A stretch of DNA of 64,000 nt from a virus: the IMG/VR virus record IMGVR_UViG_3300025276_000032, positions 1 to 64,000 of that record; one strand, 5' to 3'. Shown in pieces: positions 48,186 to 56,543 of this stretch; the stretch's first letter is position 1; every line of letters begins with the position of its first letter. The notes under the pieces are model-generated. The model searched no databases, had not been told where the DNA came from, and saw only the letters and a list, made by a program, of their open reading frames with translations. The translations under genes and the position numbers were made by a program.

Positions 48186-48423
48186 CTTGTCCGAACTCCC
48201 TTGTGTTTTGTACTTCAGCGGCAAAAGAATCGTAACCGCCAATATGTTTTCCGTGCCAAAAAATCTGCGGCACCGTTTTAAAATTTCCAACTCTTTCAAG
48301 CAATGTCTGATATATATCTAAATCAGAAGCATCTTTATACACATAATCTAAATTATATTTTTCAGCAAGCTCCTTAGCTTGATCACAAAAACCACATCTA
48401 CTAGTTCCGTATATTTCTATCAT
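48175..48423 (-). CDS. grx: Glutaredoxin, 82 aa
   Basis: CGFC at residues 10-13 is the redox active site; TVPQIFWHGKHIGGYD has the cis-Pro and the GG-D motif for glutathione. Reduces ribonucleotide reductase and other proteins. GAGGAAAAC precedes ATG 48423. Near nrdAB, for which it is the likely electron donor. Confidence 0.9.
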   Translation of the reverse strand: MIEIYGTSRCGFCDQAKELAEKYNLDYVYKDASDLDIYQTLLERVGNFKTVPQIFWHGKHIGGYDSFAAEVQNTREFGQDGF

Positions 48424-49150
48424 GTTTTCCTCTTTGAATTTCTAATGGTCTAAATGTGCTATTGCCAGCGTTCTCTAACATTTCTTTTGTCATTATATAG
48501 TCACGCACTAAGTCGCTCCTCACAATATCTTCCCAACCAAAATTAATAATTCTAAAAAATCTCATCTGTTCAATAATCTGCATAAATTTAATGATACCGT
48601 CACTTTCGTCCTTAAATTTAAAATCTGTCTGTTTATGATCTCCGCAGAAAATTAGCCGACAATCTTTACCAATTCTAGTAATCACAGAATCTAGTTCGTG
48701 GAAGTTTAGGTTTTGCATTTCATCTACGACAACAATTGCTTGGTCAAAAGTACAACCTCTAAGAAATGATGTTGTTTCGAATTGAATCTTATTTGCAGTT
48801 TTCATCTTATTATATGCGCCCTCAAAGCCGAATAGTTCTGAGCATACAAGACGATACGGCGCCTCATAAGACGCTTCTTTTTCTTCTTTAGTGCCTGGCA
48901 AAAAGCCTTGGTCTCTTGTCGTTACGGCAGAGCGCAAAACAATAATCTTCCTATAGATATCAGGATCATTCAACATTGCTTCTAATGCAAGATATAATGC
49001 GATAAAAGTTTTACCTGTGCCTGCGCTGCCTGACATAACTAAATTTGCCTCGTCATCCCAATAGTCGAAAGCCAATTTCTGATTTTCAGTAATAGGCTCA
49101 ATTTCCATTAGTTCTTCTATATTCACAGTAAGAGAATTATTTTTCTTCAT
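48401..49150 (-). CDS. phoH: PhoH-family P-loop NTPase, 249 aa
   Basis: Walker A GSAGTGKT (41-48), Walker B IVVVDEMQN (~139-147) and CGDHKQTD (near 175) identify PhoH, a very common marine-phage gene with RNA/ATP-related but unsettled function, phosphate-starvation induced in bacteria. Overlaps grx by 23 nt. Confidence 0.9.
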   Translation of the reverse strand: MKKNNSLTVNIEELMEIEPITENQKLAFDYWDDEANLVMSGSAGTGKTFIALYLALEAMLNDPDIYRKIIVLRSAVTTRDQGFLPGTKEEKEASYEAPYRLVCSELFGFEGAYNKMKTANKIQFETTSFLRGCTFDQAIVVVDEMQNLNFHELDSVITRIGKDCRLIFCGDHKQTDFKFKDESDGIIKFMQIIEQMRFFRIINFGWEDIVRSDLVRDYIMTKEMLENAGNSTFRPLEIQRGKHDRNIRN

Positions 49151-49151
49151 T

Positions 49152-49391
49152 CTATACAGTCCTGATAGTGTTATTTCTGCCAGAACCTTCTTTGGTTCTA
49201 TTCATCAAATCTTTAAAACCCTGGGGAGTTTGACCTAACATATCTCGCCTTGATCCGATAAATCCTGCTGTAGATAATCCCTGAGTCAAATTTGTATCTT
49301 CCGAAAGCATTTCTTGTAATTTTGACCAAGTACATTGTACTTCCCAAGACTCATCTGTTGTAGTATTTTTTATTGTATAAAGTGGCATCAT
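49152..49391 (-). CDS. FmdB-like-start conserved phage protein, 79 aa
   Basis: MPLYTIKNTTTDESWEV resembles the start of FmdB-type regulators, but the zinc cysteines are missing (one Cys). The later GFKDLMNRTKEGSG...NTI fits a marine T4-like small protein I recall. ATG at 49391 or 49388. Function unknown. Confidence 0.7.
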   Translation of the reverse strand: MMPLYTIKNTTTDESWEVQCTWSKLQEMLSEDTNLTQGLSTAGFIGSRRDMLGQTPQGFKDLMNRTKEGSGRNNTIRTV

Positions 49392-49569
49392 TCATATCCA
49401 TCTGAATTGATAATTTCTGTTTATGTAGTTCTAGTTCCCAATGTCTAACTATTAGAAATTTATTCTTGTGGTCTCTCGGCAACTTCTTAGCTCTTTGTAA
49501 ATTGTCATACTCATATTTAACTAACTTGCTACGGCTGTAAACCAGTCCGGAATTTGTCGTTTGGACCAT
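49351..49569 (-). CDS. Possible small helical protein overlapping both neighbours, 72 aa
   Basis: The segment VRHWELELHKQKLSIQMDMN looks protein-like and resembles small marine-phage proteins. It overlaps the upstream gene by 49 nt and the downstream one by 41 nt, and ATG 49569 has no clear ribosome-binding site. Real but re-entrant translation is possible. Confidence 0.5.
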   Translation of the reverse strand: MVQTTNSGLVYSRSKLVKYEYDNLQRAKKLPRDHKNKFLIVRHWELELHKQKLSIQMDMNDATLYNKKYYNR

Positions 49570-50081
49570 GACATTTTAAACCTTTCTTGCTTTGTCTTAT
49601 AGTACAATTTATACGATTTTATTGGATCGTCTGGAAAAATACATTCTGGTGCTGCACCCATAGCTAATTTGAACGGCGTTTGTTCTATATCTGGTATATT
49701 TTTAGGAGCAACGCGGAGAGCATGTTCCAACTTAGTCTGCGTCAAATGTACTTTGTTATATCTATATGAATATTCTTGACAGAGAGCCACAAAATGCGTA
49801 TAGTGCCAGTCGTAGTTTGCTTTGGATTCCATCGTCCATACTGTACATGGATGGTGATGATGGACAGCTTTATAAAACAAATCTTCTCGGTCGTCTAGTA
49901 ATTCGTAGTATTTTATAATACGTTTGCCAGACTTAGATCGTTTACGACATTCTACACCGTCAGCCATCCGGTGAGCGGTACAAAGCATCTGACCACTTTC
50001 TAGTATCATTTTAACAACATGTTTATCGCACTGCAACCGGGCAGCTTCTACTGGATCGTTTGAAAGAATAAATATATTCAT
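49521..50081 (-). CDS. Pyrimidine-dimer-glycosylase-like (PF03013-like) phage protein, 186 aa
   Basis: MNIFILSNDPVEAARLQCDK and HVVKMILESGQMLCTAHR match a protein conserved in many marine T4-like phages that resembles the Pyr_excise/DUF family of pyrimidine-dimer DNA glycosylases. HHHHPCTVWTMES follows near residue 73. Activity not proven; a nucleobase-repair role is a fair guess. Confidence 0.65.
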   Translation of the reverse strand: MNIFILSNDPVEAARLQCDKHVVKMILESGQMLCTAHRMADGVECRKRSKSGKRIIKYYELLDDREDLFYKAVHHHHPCTVWTMESKANYDWHYTHFVALCQEYSYRYNKVHLTQTKLEHALRVAPKNIPDIEQTPFKLAMGAAPECIFPDDPIKSYKLYYKTKQERFKMSWSKRQIPDWFTAVAS

Positions 50082-50377
50082 TAGCCTACCTGCATATCAA
50101 TTGTATTTACGAGGTCTTCAACAAAAACGTCTGTTACTTTCTTGTCTGTGATGCAAGTATGTACGCCTTTGACTTTACGGAGACGCATAAATGTTACATC
50201 ATAAAGATCGGATCCGTTCAATTCGATTTGAACTTTGCCTTTCCATTTAACCATACCGCTAGTTTTGAACATAATACCATCTGTTGATGTACGCATATAT
50301 TCTTTTGAACCCCAAGCCCAAAGCGCAGTTTTGTCGATTGTTTGGATTTGGGAGAGGATTGTTTCTGCTACAGACAT
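50081..50377 (-). CDS. Conserved marine-phage protein (MSVAETIL family), 98 aa
   Basis: True start ATG 50377 (MSVAETILSQIQTIDKTALW) with AAAGAGAT in the promoter leader. I recall close relatives in many marine T4-like phages; they have no known function. Beta-rich C-terminal half. Confidence 0.8.
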   Translation of the reverse strand: MSVAETILSQIQTIDKTALWAWGSKEYMRTSTDGIMFKTSGMVKWKGKVQIELNGSDLYDVTFMRLRKVKGVHTCITDKKVTDVFVEDLVNTIDMQVG

Positions 50378-50391
50378 TGGATCTCTTTCTA

Positions 50392-50443
50392 TATGTGATT
50401 CTGTTTCTACAGTTAGAATAGCATAATAAAGTAGGCTTGTCAA
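50392..50443 (-). promoter_or_regulatory. Early promoter cassette, copy 14
   Basis: TTGACA, 14 nt, TGC, TATTCT, leader with ACAGAATCACATA. One of only two copies outside 1-16 kb. Confidence 0.85.
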
Positions 50444-50445
50444 CC

Positions 50446-50748
50446 TTATTTATCAAAAAGTTTTGTATATTTTCTATGCTGTTTGATATTCCACTTTTCA
50501 ACAACATCGTCGCCGTTTGCGTCAGTGGTCAAGATGTATGCAACAGTTTTCTTAACTATTGCAAAGCGAAAGCCTTGATCCATATTCCAAGGAGTTGTTA
50601 CCCAGACTTTATGAGGATACTCTTCGCCGAAGCCGGTTTCGTTATTAGTTGAAAATTCAAAAAAGTTATTGTTCTCTTTCAGAAGAAAACTACCTTGGAT
50701 GCTGCTATCGCCGTATGTGAAGCCTACATTTTCTGGTGCAAATGACAT
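50446..50748 (-). CDS. Conserved marine-phage protein (MSFAPENVGFTYG family), 100 aa
   Basis: True start ATG 50748 with AAAGGG in the leader. MSFAPENVGFTYGDSS and WVTTPWNMDQGFRF are characteristic of an uncharacterised family of marine T4-like phages. Beta-rich, soluble. Confidence 0.8.
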   Translation of the reverse strand: MSFAPENVGFTYGDSSIQGSFLLKENNNFFEFSTNNETGFGEEYPHKVWVTTPWNMDQGFRFAIVKKTVAYILTTDANGDDVVEKWNIKQHRKYTKLFDK

Positions 50749-50762
50749 TGTGTGAACCCTTT

Positions 50763-50814
50763 CAAGTGATTCTGTTTCTATGACTAATCTAGCATAAACA
50801 GAACCACTTGTCAA
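50763..50814 (-). promoter_or_regulatory. Early promoter cassette, copy 15
   Basis: TTGACA, 14 nt, TGC, TAGATT, leader with ACAGAATCACTTGAAAGGG, almost identical to the copies at 3.4-14.8 kb. Confidence 0.85.
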
Positions 50815-50824
50815 GAGGTTTATT

Positions 50825-50995
50825 TTACGCTACCTCAAATATTTGCGATTTAGTTGTTATGTAATTGTCCAGATACTGTTTCTTAGCTTTGATTTTTTTT
50901 ACTAGATCAAATTTGCCTTCATTTGTAAGCTTTTGTGCATAATTTTCTAATTCGGCACTATCGTTCTGAAGTCTCTGGAGTTGATCGTTGGACAT
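50825..50995 (-). CDS. Small coiled-coil protein, 56 aa
   Basis: ATG 50995 (MSNDQLQRLQNDSAELENYA) with AAGGAGAAA. The open frame further upstream runs through the terminator hairpin and is not coding. Entirely helical. Function unknown. Confidence 0.65.
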   Translation of the reverse strand: MSNDQLQRLQNDSAELENYAQKLTNEGKFDLVKKIKAKKQYLDNYITTKSQIFEVA

Positions 50996-51011
50996 GGTAT
51001 TTCTCCTTGAA

Positions 51012-51047
51012 AAGTAAAAAACCAGCTTCTCCTGGAGAAACCGGCTA
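51012..51047 (-). terminator. Rho-independent terminator
   Basis: A ~12-13 bp stem (AGCCGGTTTCTCC with GGAGAAGCTGGTT, three G-U pairs on this strand) is followed by TTTTTTA. The best intrinsic terminator in the window, after the DUF6433-like gene. Confidence 0.8.
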
Positions 51048-51088
51048 CAAAGTTTTTTATTATTTTTATTGGGATCGCGCATATTGTG

Positions 51089-51502
51089 TTATTGCGAAAT
51101 TAGATTTGGAAATGCCTTTTTTACCGTTGCTTTTGTTATTCCTGAAATGTTTGTTTTGCTTGTCATGTTAATTACAATCTCCGCGTCTTGAGGGTGAATA
51201 GATTCTAGCAATTTAATATAGAGCATTTCACGCTTCGCTTTTAACATTTTATCGCCTGCCAAACCTTTAACAAAGTGTTTGAATTGACGGTTTTGTTTTA
51301 GCAAACTTGATGGTGAGTTATGCCCTTGGTTCTTTTCAAATGGTGGCTTTCCCGCTGGCACATTCCATTGGACTATATCATCATATGTTCCTCTCAGAAC
51401 ATCTTTCAAAGCCCAACTTTCGTTCTTCTGCAAAATAGTAACTTTATCGTCACCTTTCGCGTTTTTCACCTCTTCAAATATTTCATGGATATGCTTTCTC
51501 AT
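51089..51502 (-). CDS. DUF6433-like conserved T4-type protein, 137 aa
   Basis: Start ATG 51502 with AGGAGTTC, overlapping RNase H by 1 nt. WNVPAGKPPFEKNQGHNSPS in the middle and the TKATVKKAFPNL end fit the uncharacterised T4-like family next to RNase H. Probably linked to replication by position. Confidence 0.7.
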   Translation of the reverse strand: MRKHIHEIFEEVKNAKGDDKVTILQKNESWALKDVLRGTYDDIVQWNVPAGKPPFEKNQGHNSPSSLLKQNRQFKHFVKGLAGDKMLKAKREMLYIKLLESIHPQDAEIVINMTSKTNISGITKATVKKAFPNLISQ

Positions 51503-52353
51503 TATATGAACTCCTGAACGCTTTCTACTAATAATCTACATCTTTTCTGAACCAAGTATGGAAACACTTTACCTTTGTTTTTTTGCGGGTCTTGTGCTTC
51601 ATACTTATTTATAATCTCATCTTTGATATTTTGCGGAGTTTCTGTTAAATCTACAAGTTTTTTATTACGAATAAAATTTCTATACGTTTCTTCATTCATA
51701 CCCATCTTAGGATCTGTACTGTTATACCAAGCGTCCATCTTCTTTTTAGTCATTGGTTTTTGTCTAATGCCCTCAGCAATAGCATTGTCAGGAGAAAGAA
51801 TATTTGGCACACCATCACTACCACAACCTTTAAAGATTTTCTCCATAGTCCATCTGTGGGCATCGTCTGTAGAGACAAGCTTTTTTGTAATAGGACTAAA
51901 TTGTTTTACATTAGACATTTTCTGTAGCTGAATGAAATCATTATCGCCAGAAATGATCATTACATTTTCATGCTTACCAAACTCTTGTGTCTCAAATGCG
52001 ATACGCGCAATAGTATCATCAGCTTCACAGCCCCACTGCTTAATTGTCTTATATGGAAAATTGTCGCCGATTTCTTCGAAAATCATGCCGATAATTCTAA
52101 ATGCTTCTTGCCAGTCGATCTTAGATTCATCACGACCTTCAGAACGTCTCCACTTGTAATATGGATAAATTTCTTTGCGAAAGTTGCCGCCGCCATCAGC
52201 AACGACAACTATCTCTCCATACTCTTTAAAATACTTTTTACGATACATTCTGATCTGATTGAGAATCATTGGTCGTATAATATTTTCATCAATAGGCTCT
52301 TTTCGTGCAAGCATCATACCAATAGCAACGCCATTATAGTCAATTAGAATCAT
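51502..52353 (-). CDS. rnh: T4-type RNase H / flap 5'-3' exonuclease
   Basis: Removes RNA primers and 5' flaps during lagging-strand synthesis. Acidic metal-binding residues are in MILIDYNG (D5), VVADGGGNFR, CEADDTIAR and ISGDNDFIQL, as in the FEN/T4 RNase H family; 283 aa is close to T4 RNase H (305). CCGGAGAT precedes ATG 52353. Confidence 0.9.
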   Translation of the reverse strand: MILIDYNGVAIGMMLARKEPIDENIIRPMILNQIRMYRKKYFKEYGEIVVVADGGGNFRKEIYPYYKWRRSEGRDESKIDWQEAFRIIGMIFEEIGDNFPYKTIKQWGCEADDTIARIAFETQEFGKHENVMIISGDNDFIQLQKMSNVKQFSPITKKLVSTDDAHRWTMEKIFKGCGSDGVPNILSPDNAIAEGIRQKPMTKKKMDAWYNSTDPKMGMNEETYRNFIRNKKLVDLTETPQNIKDEIINKYEAQDPQKNKGKVFPYLVQKRCRLLVESVQEFI

Positions 52354-52378
52354 AATAATCTCCGGTTTGTTTCATTGT

Positions 52379-52407
52379 ATAATAGCATAATGGCACTTAC
52401 TTGTCAA
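52379..52407 (-). promoter_or_regulatory. Sigma-70-type promoter of rnh, TTGACA-N17-TATTAT
   Basis: TTGACA (52407-52402), 17 nt ending in TGC, TATTAT (52384-52379). No GAATCA leader. Overlaps the 3' end of the upstream coiled-coil gene. Confidence 0.75.
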
Positions 52408-52645
52408 TAGCTAAGTTCCTTTTTTCTCTTATTGTTTCAGTCAAATCGAGGACGCTTTCTCTTTCTATTAAAGAAATTATAGTTTCTGTTACGCCGATCT
52501 CATGTTGAATTTTTCCCAACTTTGTCATTAGTTTATTCATTTCTTTTGTATAAAATTCTAACTCTTGTTTCTTTCTGGCGCGTTGGTCGTATATGTCAGT
52601 AATATCGATTAGTTTAGGTTCGGGAATAATAACACTCTTAGTCAT
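52397..52645 (-). CDS. Conserved coiled-coil marine-phage protein, 82 aa
   Basis: A long coil (LEFYTKEMNKLMTKLGKIQH) followed by IGVTETIISLIERE, as in a small cyanophage family. Overlaps the nuclease gene by 8 nt. Function unknown. Confidence 0.7.
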   Translation of the reverse strand: MTKSVIIPEPKLIDITDIYDQRARKKQELEFYTKEMNKLMTKLGKIQHEIGVTETIISLIERESVLDLTETIREKRNLAIDK

Positions 52646-53102
52646 TAAGAACTACAACACCTTCGTGAAGCAGCCGTTGGCGATTTACCATATGTTGAAC
52701 TTCTACGTCCGCTTTGTTTTGACCGAAATATTTTACAGCTTGTCCTTCATCAATTAAGATTTTGGTCGCTCGAACTGTTTCATTGATGCCATTTGCAGTT
52801 TTATGTTCTATCATAAAGTCTCCGAGAACTCGACCAAATTTACCTTTAGCATCTTCTCCTGACTTATCTACTTCTGTTTTTAGAATTTGTGTTGAACCGA
52901 CAGGAAGCAATTCTTTCAACCTTACTTTAGCTGCAAGTCCAAATGCCTTTTCTACAAGATCGCGGGTGCGAGATTCAGGCGTATCAATACCCATCATCCG
53001 AACCCGCTCTTTGTGAATCCATATGCCAAAGCCTAAGTCGATATCTATGTCTACTGTGTCACCATCGACAACACGCAAAATTTTACATTTATATTCATAC
53101 AT
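52638..53102 (-). CDS. Staphylococcal-nuclease-like (thermonuclease) protein, 154 aa
   Basis: VVDGDTVDIDID near the N-terminus, ERVRMMGIDTPES (Arg, then Asp and Glu of the active site) and FGRVLGDF (second Arg) match the SNase fold. A calcium-dependent nuclease for host DNA breakdown is the usual role. No signal peptide, so it acts in the cytoplasm. AAAGGAAAA precedes ATG 53102. Confidence 0.85.
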   Translation of the reverse strand: MYEYKCKILRVVDGDTVDIDIDLGFGIWIHKERVRMMGIDTPESRTRDLVEKAFGLAAKVRLKELLPVGSTQILKTEVDKSGEDAKGKFGRVLGDFMIEHKTANGINETVRATKILIDEGQAVKYFGQNKADVEVQHMVNRQRLLHEGVVVLND

Positions 53103-53520
53103 TTTTTATTTTTCCTTTAACATGACTAGCGTGTATTTTAACGCCAATAAATTGATTGTAATATTCATCACGAAAAAGAACTTCGCGGTCAAATTGTTCT
53201 TTAGCTTCAAAATAACTCATTAGACCTTTAGTCTCACAAAGTCTCAATATTTCTCTGCTAAATCTTTCTGGACCGTCGCTTTCTACTAATAGCTTCAATT
53301 CTTCATTTGAGCCGTAATATTTCATCCAATCAGATTCTTTTACGACTTTACGCTTTCTGGTTTTCCCTTTTAACGGAGCTAATCGTCTTGTAGACCAGAA
53401 CCCTTTCTTTCCAATATATAATTTTTCGTTAGTGTTGTCTTTAATTTCATATACAAACCCCACCCAAAGCTTCAATTCTTCTTCGGATGGGGCATACTCT
53501 TTACCTTGATAAAACCACAT
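53095..53520 (-). CDS. GIY-YIG-like putative nuclease, 141 aa
   Basis: GFVYEIKDNTNEKLYIGKKG (~residues 21-40) has the Y-x-Y-x-G core of a GIY-YIG-like nuclease, followed by ESDWMKYYGSNEEL and YFEAKEQFDREVLF, a marine-phage family I recall. It overlaps the SNase-like gene by 8 nt, so both may degrade DNA. The canonical GIY is not exact, so activity is uncertain. Confidence 0.65.
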   Translation of the reverse strand: MWFYQGKEYAPSEEELKLWVGFVYEIKDNTNEKLYIGKKGFWSTRRLAPLKGKTRKRKVVKESDWMKYYGSNEELKLLVESDGPERFSREILRLCETKGLMSYFEAKEQFDREVLFRDEYYNQFIGVKIHASHVKGKIKNV

Positions 53521-53675
53521 TATTCGTCATATTCATCGTCATCGGCATGCAAATCTACAGGACTACCACACATTGGACAAGCTTCCGGCTCTGCGTCTGC
53601 GTCTCCGTTTAAAACTTCTATTGAGGTTTGATATTGGCATAGAGGGCAGTCTATATAAAAATTCTGTTTTGCCAT
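53520..53675 (-). CDS. Two-CxxC zinc-ribbon protein, 51 aa
   Basis: CPLC (10-13) and CPMC (33-36) make a rubredoxin-like zinc knuckle; the C-terminus is acidic (DADAE, DDDEYDE). ATG 53675 has AAGGAAT. The start of the GIY-YIG-like gene overlaps its stop (TAATG). A transcription-factor-like or adaptor role is possible. Confidence 0.65.
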   Translation of the reverse strand: MAKQNFYIDCPLCQYQTSIEVLNGDADAEPEACPMCGSPVDLHADDDEYDE

Positions 53676-53722
53676 ACAATTATTCCTTATCTTTTCTGTT
53701 AATCATATATAGCACTTCCAGA

Positions 53723-55366
53723 TCAACCCTCACAGGAGGCACAATTCATTATATCTCTAACCAATTCTTGCGCTGGATTTGCAGACCGTTGGTAATAAAA
53801 CGTCTTAACACCACATCTCCAACCTTCAATTATTAATGCATTAACATCTTTTGCAGATACGTCTGGATGTATTAAAATATTGAGCGATTGACTTTGGTCA
53901 ATATATTTCTGTCTTGCGCCTGCCTGCTGTACGATAGATAGAGGAGTAATTTCGGAAAATGTCTTGAAAACGTCTTTTTCATTTTGTGTTAGAAAATCTA
54001 AATGTTGAACAGACCCACCATGCTTCAGAACATCTACCCATACTTTTTCATTATTTTTTCCATGATCGTGGAGACAACCTTCAAGATGTTTATTTCTAAA
54101 AGTAAACTTGCCTTTTGCCAGATCTTTTGTGAAATAATTAGATGCTAGAGGCTCAATAGCAGGTGATACTTGACCGAGAATAAAAGAGGATGATGTTGTT
54201 GGTGCAATTGCAGTGCGCGTTAAGTTGCGCTCACCAGTTCCCAGCATACCCTTTGGTTCACCATATTCAATAGCTAACTCTTTAGACGCCTCTAAAGAAC
54301 GATCATCAATAAATTTACTAATTTTGGTAGCTAACATATGTGCAGTAAAAGATTCAAACGGAATCATTTTAGATTGCAGATATGTGTGCCATCCAAGTTG
54401 TCCTAGACCTAAGGCTCTCCAATGTGAAGCAAAATCATGTGCAGACTTCATAAACGGAATATCTTTAGTCTTTTCACAATACTCTTCCATAACAGCATCA
54501 AGAAACCAAATCATAGTTTCTACCGCGTCTGTGTGTTCCCAATCGTCAAATGTAGCACAATTCATAGACGCAAGATTGCAAACAAAAGACCATTCTTCAC
54601 TTGACGGTAAACAAATTTCAGAACAAAGATTAGATGCCCAGATAGTAATGTCCTGGTCTTTAAGAATCTGTGGTTTATTATTATTGACTGTATCCTTAAA
54701 GAACAAATAAGGATAACCACTTTCTCGGCGCTTACGCAAAATTCTTGCCCAGATAGTACGCTTTTCATTATCACCTGCAATCATGGATTCCATCCACTCA
54801 TCGCCGATACACACGCCAAGACTTAGATTGATGATCGACGAACCTTCTTCACGACATTCTAGGAATTCCATAATGTCTGGCGACTCCACATCAAGATATG
54901 CAGCACAAGAACCACGACGAACATTGCCTTGAGCGACAACGTCCACTGTAGTCTCAGCTAGATTCATAAAATGAATTGGACCGTCTGCTGTACCTCCACT
55001 TTTAATCTCAGCACCGCGTGATCGTAGTGCGCCGTAGTATGCAGATGTACCTGCCCCCATTTTAGTTTGCATACCAATTTCAGCAGTTTTCAAAAGAATT
55101 GATTCCATATTATCATCAACGAATACGCCGTTACATGAAATGGGAAGTCCTTTCTTTGTGCCGAAGTTTGACCAAACTGGTGAGGAGAGACTATAAAAAC
55201 CTCTACTCATATAGTCGTAAAATTTATCAGCAAAACCTTCTTTATCAAGAATGACTTCCGCTGTTTGTGCGATATTCCGTACTCTTTCTTCGACAGTCAT
55301 ATTTCCGTCAATATATCCACGGCTCAGGAAAGTCCGCGAATCTTCATTTGCCCATTGAAATCCCAT
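53723..55366 (-). CDS. nrdA: Class Ia ribonucleotide reductase, alpha subunit
   Basis: Reduces NDPs to dNDPs with NrdB. Redox cysteines: ISCNG near residue 77, NLCSEI (thiyl-radical Cys) and VCNLASMNC, the radical-transfer pair KTFYYQR near the C-terminus, and the terminal CASC shuttle. At 547 aa it is much shorter than the ~750 aa T4 protein; the N-terminal ATP-cone is absent, so dATP inhibition is probably lost, as in other phage enzymes. Confidence 0.9.
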   Translation of the reverse strand: MGFQWANEDSRTFLSRGYIDGNMTVEERVRNIAQTAEVILDKEGFADKFYDYMSRGFYSLSSPVWSNFGTKKGLPISCNGVFVDDNMESILLKTAEIGMQTKMGAGTSAYYGALRSRGAEIKSGGTADGPIHFMNLAETTVDVVAQGNVRRGSCAAYLDVESPDIMEFLECREEGSSIINLSLGVCIGDEWMESMIAGDNEKRTIWARILRKRRESGYPYLFFKDTVNNNKPQILKDQDITIWASNLCSEICLPSSEEWSFVCNLASMNCATFDDWEHTDAVETMIWFLDAVMEEYCEKTKDIPFMKSAHDFASHWRALGLGQLGWHTYLQSKMIPFESFTAHMLATKISKFIDDRSLEASKELAIEYGEPKGMLGTGERNLTRTAIAPTTSSSFILGQVSPAIEPLASNYFTKDLAKGKFTFRNKHLEGCLHDHGKNNEKVWVDVLKHGGSVQHLDFLTQNEKDVFKTFSEITPLSIVQQAGARQKYIDQSQSLNILIHPDVSAKDVNALIIEGWRCGVKTFYYQRSANPAQELVRDIMNCASCEG

Positions 55367-55377
55367 TATATAATCCT

Positions 55378-56349
55378 TTAAAATAGATCGTCAGCAGTAA
55401 TGCCTTGACCTTTTGCATATTCGACAGGACGTTTTTGAAAAAAGTCTGTCATATTTGCGCCTAATAATTCTTCCTCAAACCAGAAGGTCTCATCGACCAA
55501 GTCTTGATCAAATTTTATTTCGCTACTATCAAATCCAATCTGATCTAAAGATTCTGCCATGCGATATGCAATAAAAGATTTTAGAATATCAGCGTTCAAA
55601 CCTTTTACTGAATAGTCTCCCATGATCCAATCAATAACTTTACTTTCTGCTTTCAGTGAGTCGATACACTCTTCCTTAATTCTTGCTAACATTTCATCGT
55701 CAAAATATTCTGGATACTCATTACGCATAGTTTGAATTAACTTGATTCCCACTTGCGCGTGAAGCATTTCTTCATTTCGTGTGTATTGTACTTGTTGGGC
55801 ACAATCTTTCATTACTGCTCTGTTTCTATTCAGATGCATCATTATATAGAACTGGCTAAAGAGGCTTACATTCTCGACAAACAACGTAAACAAAATAATT
55901 GAATAGATGTACTGCTTTTTATCATCTTCATAAACTTTATTATTATATTTACGGAGATATTCTACACGACCCTTAATAACTTCCTCATTCATATTTTCTT
56001 CGAACACGTGGTTCATATGAAGAACATCAAGAATTTTTTCATAAGCCATGTTGTGAATGACTTCAGAGTTTGCCATTGCATATCCTAAATCTTTGATTGA
56101 AGGATGCGGCAAATGCTTGCCAACATCAGCCCAAAAACTTTTGACTGCAATTTCGATTTGTCCAATAGCGGACATTGTGCGAACAACCATTTGTTGCTCT
56201 TGTTCATTCAGATCAGTTTTGAATTGTGAATAGTCTGACCTGAAATTAAATTCTTCTGGTGTCCAGAAGCCTTTCCAAATAGCTTCGATAAAGTCTTTTG
56301 TCCATGGGTACAGGTCAGGTTTTCTGGCGATTTGTTCTTCAAACAGCAT
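55378..56349 (-). CDS. nrdB: Class Ia ribonucleotide reductase, beta subunit
   Basis: Carries the diiron-tyrosyl radical: E96-H99-Y103 (SEVIHNMAYEK) matches E115-H118-Y122 of E. coli, and EEMLHAQVG the second Glu-His ligand pair; E66 is the likely first ligand. 323 aa is of usual length. Operon with nrdA; promoter at 56396-56424. Confidence 0.9.
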   Translation of the reverse strand: MLFEEQIARKPDLYPWTKDFIEAIWKGFWTPEEFNFRSDYSQFKTDLNEQEQQMVVRTMSAIGQIEIAVKSFWADVGKHLPHPSIKDLGYAMANSEVIHNMAYEKILDVLHMNHVFEENMNEEVIKGRVEYLRKYNNKVYEDDKKQYIYSIILFTLFVENVSLFSQFYIMMHLNRNRAVMKDCAQQVQYTRNEEMLHAQVGIKLIQTMRNEYPEYFDDEMLARIKEECIDSLKAESKVIDWIMGDYSVKGLNADILKSFIAYRMAESLDQIGFDSSEIKFDQDLVDETFWFEEELLGANMTDFFQKRPVEYAKGQGITADDLF

Positions 56350-56395
56350 ACGTCTTTCTCCGTCTATATTTCGATGATTTTTTATTATCTAGTAC

Positions 56396-56424
56396 ATTAT
56401 ATAGTATTATCCAACTCCCGTCAA
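56396..56424 (-). promoter_or_regulatory. Promoter of nrdB-nrdA, TTGACG-N17-TATAAT
   Basis: TTGACG (56424-56419), 17 nt, TATAAT (56401-56396), 47 nt before nrdB ATG. A strong sigma-70 promoter without the GAATCA leader. Confidence 0.8.
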
Positions 56425-56484
56425 GAGCAAAAAGACACATTTATTTTATATCTTTCGTGTGACATATAGTATCTTATGCGTATA

Positions 56485-56543
56485 TTGACTCTTTTCGAAA
56501 ATCTGTTATAATAAGATTCTTCTTAGTGAGTGGGGTAGTATAT
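56485..56543 (+). promoter_or_regulatory. Plus-strand promoter element, copy 3 of 3
   Basis: TTGACT (56485-56490), 16 nt, TATAAT (56507-56512), extended TGT, tail AAGATTCTTCTTAGTGAGTG. Its spacer is the same as copy 1. Points into the 3' end of the o-spanin gene, whose stop is 30 nt from the -10 box. Confidence 0.7.

Noticed and set aside
51606-51613. TATAAATA octamer inside the RNase H gene
   Set aside because: It is within a coding sequence (Ile-Asn-Lys codons) and no late gene start follows closely; likely chance.
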